Below, piece by piece: positions 60,034 through 64,000 of a DNA stretch of 64,000 bases. The stretch is from Phytomonospora sp040655735 (lineage in GTDB: Bacteria > Actinomycetota > Actinomycetes > Mycobacteriales > Micromonosporaceae): the NCBI RefSeq assembly GCF_040655735.1, contig NZ_JBFAKK010000003.1, positions 1 to 64,000 of the forward strand, read 5' to 3'. The translations under genes and the position numbers were made by a program. Every line of letters begins with the position of its first letter. The first letter of the stretch is position 1. The notes beneath the pieces were generated by a model. The model had not been told where the DNA came from, did no database searches, and saw only the letters and a list, made by a program, of their open reading frames with translations.

Positions 60034-63000
60034 CTAACCCTCGCGCGGCGGCAGCACCGGTGCCGTCAGCCGCGGCCGAGCCTTCGGGTCGGCGACGTGC
60101 GGCGGCCGCTTCTTCAGCTCGCCGAGCGCCAGCTCGATCGCGGTGTCCAGCTGCGGGTCGCGTCCCGCCGCGTGGTCCTGCGGCGCGAAGTCGACCTCGA
60201 CGTCGGGGTCGACGCCGTAGTTCTCCACGCCCCAGCCCGCGTTGTCGAAGTGGAAGGCGAACTCCGGCTGCGACAGGAAGGTGTTGTCCACCAGCCCGGC
60301 GCGTTCGGTGTAGCCGACCACCCCTCCCCAGGTGCGCGTGCCGACCAGCGGCCCGAGGCCGAGCTGCTTGAAGGCCTGACTGAAGATGTCGCCGTCGGAG
60401 CCGGCGAGCTCGTTGGCGATGGCGACCAGCGCCCCGCGCGGCGACTCGACCGGGTAGGACACCGGCACGTTCCAGCGGGAGTGGTCGTAGCCGAGCCTGC
60501 GGCGGGCGAGCTTCTCGATGAGCAGCGCCGAGACGTGCCCGCCGCCGTTGTAGCGGACGTCGACGATGAGCCCGCTGTGGTCGAACTCGTTGAGGTAGCC
60601 GCGGTGGAACTCGGCGAACCCGGCCGGTCCCATGTCGGGCACGTGGATGTACCCGATCTGCCCGTCGGTGGCCTCGTGGACCTTGCGCCGGTTGGCCTCG
60701 ACCCAGTCCCTGTAGCGGATGTCCTGCTCGGAGGACAGGGCCCGGACGGTGACGGTGCGCGGTTCGGCGTCTCCCCGCCCGATGGTCAGGCGCACCTCCT
60801 GCCCGGCCTGGTTGACCAGGCGCTGGGCGGGGGTGACGCCGTCGTCGCCGACGGGCTGGCCGTTGACGGCCAGCAGCTCGTCGCCCTCCCGGACGTCGAC
60901 GCCGGGACGGTTGAAGGAGGAGGTGACCTCCGGCCGCCAGGGGTCGCCGTCGAGGATGCGGTCGACGCGGTAGACGCCGTCGCGCACGGAGAACTCCGCG
61001 CCGAGGTAACCCTGCCCGTAGTGGGGGCCGGGCCGGTAGTCACCGAGCGCCTCGTAGGCGTGGGAGGTGCCCAGTTCGCCGTTCATCTCCCAGAACAGGT
61101 CGGACAGCTCGCCGCGGGTGGAGATCCGCTCGATGAGCGGCGCGTAGCGGTCGTACACGCCGTTCCAGTCGACGCCGGACATGTCCTCGGTCCAGAACTG
61201 CTCGCTCTGCAGCCGCCAGGCCTCGCGGAACATCTGCGGCCACTCGGTCTCCGGGCGCACCGAGACCTTCACGCGGCCGAGGTCGATCCAGCCCGACTCG
61301 CGGCCGCTCGCCGACTCGTCGGGCACCTTCTCGCCGGCCTTGACGACCCGCAGGCGCTCGTCCGAGCGGTACAGCAGCGTCTTGCCGTCCGGGCCGAGCT
61401 CGACGTCGCTGACGGCCTCGGCGACGCGCTCGACCTTGCCGGTGCTCAGGTCGACGCTGTCGAGCACGCCGACCGGCTCCGTCGGGGCGTCGCCCGAAGG
61501 TCGCGTGCCCTCGATCGGCCGCGACAGGATCAGCACCTTCCCCGAAACGCCCACGACCTTGTCGTAGCGGCCGTCGGGAACGGGCAGGGGCACGATCCGC
61601 CGGGTGATGCCGTCGAAGTCGACGCCGCCCTTCGGCTCCTCGGCGTCCTCCTTGTCGGCGTCCTTGCCCTTGTCCTCCTCCTCGACGACGGGTTTGGGCT
61701 CGGGCACGAAGGGCGCGGGCACGTCGGCGCGCAGCGCGATCGCGTAGGGCCGCGAGCCGGTGGGGAAGTTCAGGTCGAAGTGCAGCTCGTCGTAGACGGG
61801 GTTGAACTCGCGGTGGCCGATGAAGTACAGGTACTTGCCGTCCGGGTCGAAGGACGGGCCCTCGTCGCGCAGGACCCGGTCGGCGGCCAGGCGGGTGCGT
61901 CCGGTGGCGAGCTCGACGAGCTTGATGCCGGTGCGGCTGGCGGAGTCCTCCTGGACGCCCTGGAGGGGGCAGGAGTAGGCGAGCCACTCGCCGTCGGGGG
62001 AGAACACCGGGTCGCACATCTGGCCGAAGGCACTGGTGTCGAGGACCTGCACGGAGGGCTCGTCGGCCGCCAGGTCGACCAGGAGGAGCTGGTTGCGGTG
62101 GTTGGTGACGGCGACCGTGGCGCCTTCGGGCGCGACGGCGAGTTCGAGGACTCGTCCGAGGTCGAGGCCGTCGAAGCGGCGGTCGGGCTCGAAGCCGCCG
62201 GCGGGGAGCGTCACGAGGACTTCGCGCGGGCCGTCGTCGGCGGCCACGGCGACGAGGCGCTCACCGCCGGGCAGCCAGGTGAGGTCGCGGTAGCGCACGC
62301 CGTAGGGCTCGCCGTGCTGGACGACCGGGCCCTCCCAGTTCCCGAAGGTGAAGGGCTTCCCGCGGCTGGTGATGGCCAGGGATGAGCCGTCTCCCGACAG
62401 GCGCGCGGAGTGGAGGTACTCGCCGGCGTCGACGAAGCGGCGGGCGCGCTGCGTGTGGGTCACGCCGATGGAGATGTCGAGCTTGCGCGGCCCGTCCTCG
62501 GCGGGGTCGAGGAGGTAGATGTCCCCGCCGCAGTGGTAGACGAGGCGGCTGCCGTCGCCGGACAGGGAGCGGGCGTAGAAGTCGCCGTGGTCGGTGTGGC
62601 GGCGCAGGTCTCCGCCGGTGAAGTCGGTCGAGTAGACGTTGCCGTAACCCTCGTGGTCGGAGAGGAAGTACAGGCGCTCGCCGACGATGTGCGGGTTGCC
62701 GACGTTGCCGGCCGGTTCGCGGATCCGACGGAAATCCCCCGCGTCATTGCCGTCGCAGATCCACAGGTGTCCGGCGGTCCCGCCCCGGTACCTCTTCCAG
62801 GCCGAGGCGTCGCGGAACCCACCGCGCGCGATCACGGTGACGCCGCCGGGGCCTTCGGCCAGCTCGGTGGCGCGTCCGTAGGGCAGTTCGGCGCTCTCGC
62901 CGCCGGTGCGGGCGTCGATCGCGCGCAGCCGGGACTCGGAGCGGTTGGGGCTGTAGGCGGAGGTGGCGTAGACGACGGAGTCGCCGCGCCAGGCGGTGAC

Positions 63001-63270
63001 CGCCGAGGAGTAGCCGCCGTCGAAGGTGAGGCGCCTGGACTCGCCGCCGGCCATGGGCACGACGTAGGCCTCGGCGGGGCCTTCCTCGCGGCCGGTGTAG
63101 GCGATCAGGGTTCCGTCGGGCGAGACGCGGGGATGTGACGCCGCGGCGACACCGGCGGTCAGCCGGGCGGCGAATCCGCCGCCGCCGGGGACCGTCCAGA
63201 GATCGTCCTCGCAGACGAAGACGATCGTGTCGCCGTGAATGGTCGGGAATCGGGGATAGCCGTTCGCCAT
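60034..63270 (-). CDS. Tricorn protease
   Basis: Large serine protease that trims peptides released by the proteasome, 1078 residues, normal size. The N-terminal six-bladed propeller (MANGYPRFPTIHGDTIVFVC) is followed by a second seven-bladed propeller with YLYFIGHREFNPVYDELHFD, an acidic linker (about 525-545), a C1 helical bundle, a PDZ domain (YLGAEFSVRDGVYRVDRIL) and the C2 domain. The nucleophile is S958 in ELAGSDGDIF, and YNGGGHVS precedes it. No signal peptide, so cytosolic. Purine-rich GGAGGT precedes the ATG. Confidence 0.95.
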   Translation of the reverse strand: MANGYPRFPTIHGDTIVFVCEDDLWTVPGGGGFAARLTAGVAAASHPRVSPDGTLIAYTGREEGPAEAYVVPMAGGESRRLTFDGGYSSAVTAWRGDSVVYATSAYSPNRSESRLRAIDARTGGESAELPYGRATELAEGPGGVTVIARGGFRDASAWKRYRGGTAGHLWICDGNDAGDFRRIREPAGNVGNPHIVGERLYFLSDHEGYGNVYSTDFTGGDLRRHTDHGDFYARSLSGDGSRLVYHCGGDIYLLDPAEDGPRKLDISIGVTHTQRARRFVDAGEYLHSARLSGDGSSLAITSRGKPFTFGNWEGPVVQHGEPYGVRYRDLTWLPGGERLVAVAADDGPREVLVTLPAGGFEPDRRFDGLDLGRVLELAVAPEGATVAVTNHRNQLLLVDLAADEPSVQVLDTSAFGQMCDPVFSPDGEWLAYSCPLQGVQEDSASRTGIKLVELATGRTRLAADRVLRDEGPSFDPDGKYLYFIGHREFNPVYDELHFDLNFPTGSRPYAIALRADVPAPFVPEPKPVVEEEDKGKDADKEDAEEPKGGVDFDGITRRIVPLPVPDGRYDKVVGVSGKVLILSRPIEGTRPSGDAPTEPVGVLDSVDLSTGKVERVAEAVSDVELGPDGKTLLYRSDERLRVVKAGEKVPDESASGRESGWIDLGRVKVSVRPETEWPQMFREAWRLQSEQFWTEDMSGVDWNGVYDRYAPLIERISTRGELSDLFWEMNGELGTSHAYEALGDYRPGPHYGQGYLGAEFSVRDGVYRVDRILDGDPWRPEVTSSFNRPGVDVREGDELLAVNGQPVGDDGVTPAQRLVNQAGQEVRLTIGRGDAEPRTVTVRALSSEQDIRYRDWVEANRRKVHEATDGQIGYIHVPDMGPAGFAEFHRGYLNEFDHSGLIVDVRYNGGGHVSALLIEKLARRRLGYDHSRWNVPVSYPVESPRGALVAIANELAGSDGDIFSQAFKQLGLGPLVGTRTWGGVVGYTERAGLVDNTFLSQPEFAFHFDNAGWGVENYGVDPDVEVDFAPQDHAAGRDPQLDTAIELALGELKKRPPHVADPKARPRLTAPVLPPREG

Positions 63271-63387
63271 CGATGACCTCCGGATGAGGGGTTCTCGGTC
63301 CGCACACCGCCCACTGGAGCGGCATCATCATGACATCACACCGACGCCACGTGAGCAAGCCCACGAGTGGGCGGGTCCGCCACGACG

Positions 63388-63393
63388 TAGGCT
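63388..63393 (+). promoter_or_regulatory. -10 box TAGGCT of lipA, probable leaderless start
   Basis: TAGGCT, 7 nt before the GTG of lipA. Confidence 0.5.
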
Positions 63394-63400
63394 CGACAGC

Positions 63401-64000
63401 GTGACCTCCGTACAGCCCGAAGGCCGCCGCATGCTGCGCATCGAAGCGCGCAATGCGGCCACGCCCATTGAGCGCAAGCCGTCCTGGATCAAGGTCAAGG
63501 CCAAGATGGGCCCGCAGTTCACCGAACTGTCCGGGCTGGTCAAACGCGAGGGCCTGCACACCGTCTGCCAGGAAGCCGGCTGTCCCAACATCTACGAGTG
63601 CTGGGAGGACCGCGAGGCGACCTTCCTCATCGGCGGCGACCAGTGCACCCGCCGCTGCGACTTCTGCCAGATCGACACCGGCAAGCCGCAGGCGCTCGAC
63701 CGCGACGAGCCCCGGCGCGTGGCCGAGTCGGTCGCCCAGATGGAGCTGAAGTACGCGACCATCACCGGCGTCGCCCGCGACGACCTCCCCGACGGCGGCG
63801 CTTGGCTCTACGCCGAGACCGTCCGCCAGATCCACGAGATGCTGCCCGGCTGCGGCGTCGAGCTGCTGATCCCCGACTTCAACGCCGTCCCCGAGCAGCT
63901 CGCCGAGGTCTTCGGCTCGCGCCCGGAGGTGCTGGCGCACAACGTCGAGACCGTGCCGCGGATCTTCAAGCGGATCCGCCCGGCCTTCACCTACGAGCGC
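63401..64000 (+). CDS. lipA: Lipoyl synthase, 3' end outside window
   Basis: Radical-SAM enzyme that inserts two sulphurs into octanoyl-lysyl chains. First 200 residues. The auxiliary cluster ligands are C56, C61 and C67 (TVCQEAGCPNIYEC) and the radical-SAM triad CTRRCDFC is C82, C86, C89. TITGVARDDLPDGGA follows; the usual S-x-DRDDL is V-A-RDDL here. Start GTG (MTSVQPEGRRMLRIEARN). The gene continues past 64000. Confidence 0.95.
   Translation, partial: MTSVQPEGRRMLRIEARNAATPIERKPSWIKVKAKMGPQFTELSGLVKREGLHTVCQEAGCPNIYECWEDREATFLIGGDQCTRRCDFCQIDTGKPQALDRDEPRRVAESVAQMELKYATITGVARDDLPDGGAWLYAETVRQIHEMLPGCGVELLIPDFNAVPEQLAEVFGSRPEVLAHNVETVPRIFKRIRPAFTYER

Overview
The window comes from a high-GC actinobacterium. 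Many genes start with GTG or TTG. The conserved blocks rpsP-khpA-rimM-trmD-rplS-lepB-rnhB-DUF2469, smc-ftsY, ffh, mutM, an SCO5389-family protein and lipB/lipA are all actinobacterial hallmarks. Glycomycetales or Micromonosporales is my best guess, but that is inference. I saw no tRNA, rRNA, CRISPR array, transposase or integrase.

Left edge (1-1978): the C-terminal half of a DprA-like protein on the + strand, then about 1.4 kb of GC-rich DNA with a degenerate 41-bp tandem repeat and no convincing gene. 1979-9307, all on the minus strand: the translation and export block. It encodes DUF2469, RNase HII, a Nudix hydrolase, two signal peptidases, L19, TrmD, RimM, the KH protein, S16 and a short-type prolyl-tRNA synthetase.

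9458-21633, all on the + strand: the most interesting part. Three large paralogous proteins of unknown function (832, 823 and 802 aa), a C45-type Ntn hydrolase, a protein with an HExxH metallopeptidase-like half and a von Willebrand A (VWA) half, and a tandem-AAA MoxR-like ATPase. The last four large genes (paralog 2, paralog 3, VWA, AAA) form one tight operon. Paralogs 1 and 2 share the same duplicated promoter block. The island lies on the opposite strand, inside a chromosomal block of housekeeping genes.

21713-33711, minus strand: amidohydrolase, Ffh, AmtB, a FAD-Rieske oxidoreductase, a phosphotransferase, FtsY, Smc and a small coiled-coil protein. 34081-38885, + strand: a CAP-domain membrane protein, a LuxR regulator with a degenerate receiver, MutM, a small CxxC protein, an NAD-dependent epimerase and a PLP-dependent dehydratase. 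38932-42476, minus strand: a DUF4173 membrane protein and a two-component pair.

42676-48306: a RIO kinase with a possible leader peptide, an LLM flavin oxidoreductase, an SCO5389-family protein, a CooC/ParA-type ATPase, a glutamate-type solute-binding lipoprotein and LipB. 48362-52578, minus strand: a TPR protein coupled to a divergent HSP90. 52634-54589: an orphan siderophore-type ABC ATPase behind an iron-box-like palindrome, and a DUF2332 protein.

54789-63270: a secreted protein that looks like a subtilase without its protease domain, a propeller-like protein, an archaeal-type AspRS behind a T-box leader, a DxDGDG calcium-loop protein and a tricorn protease. lipA runs off the right edge. 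At least ten genes have a TAnnnT box 6-9 nt before the start codon, which points to leaderless transcription as a common mode here.
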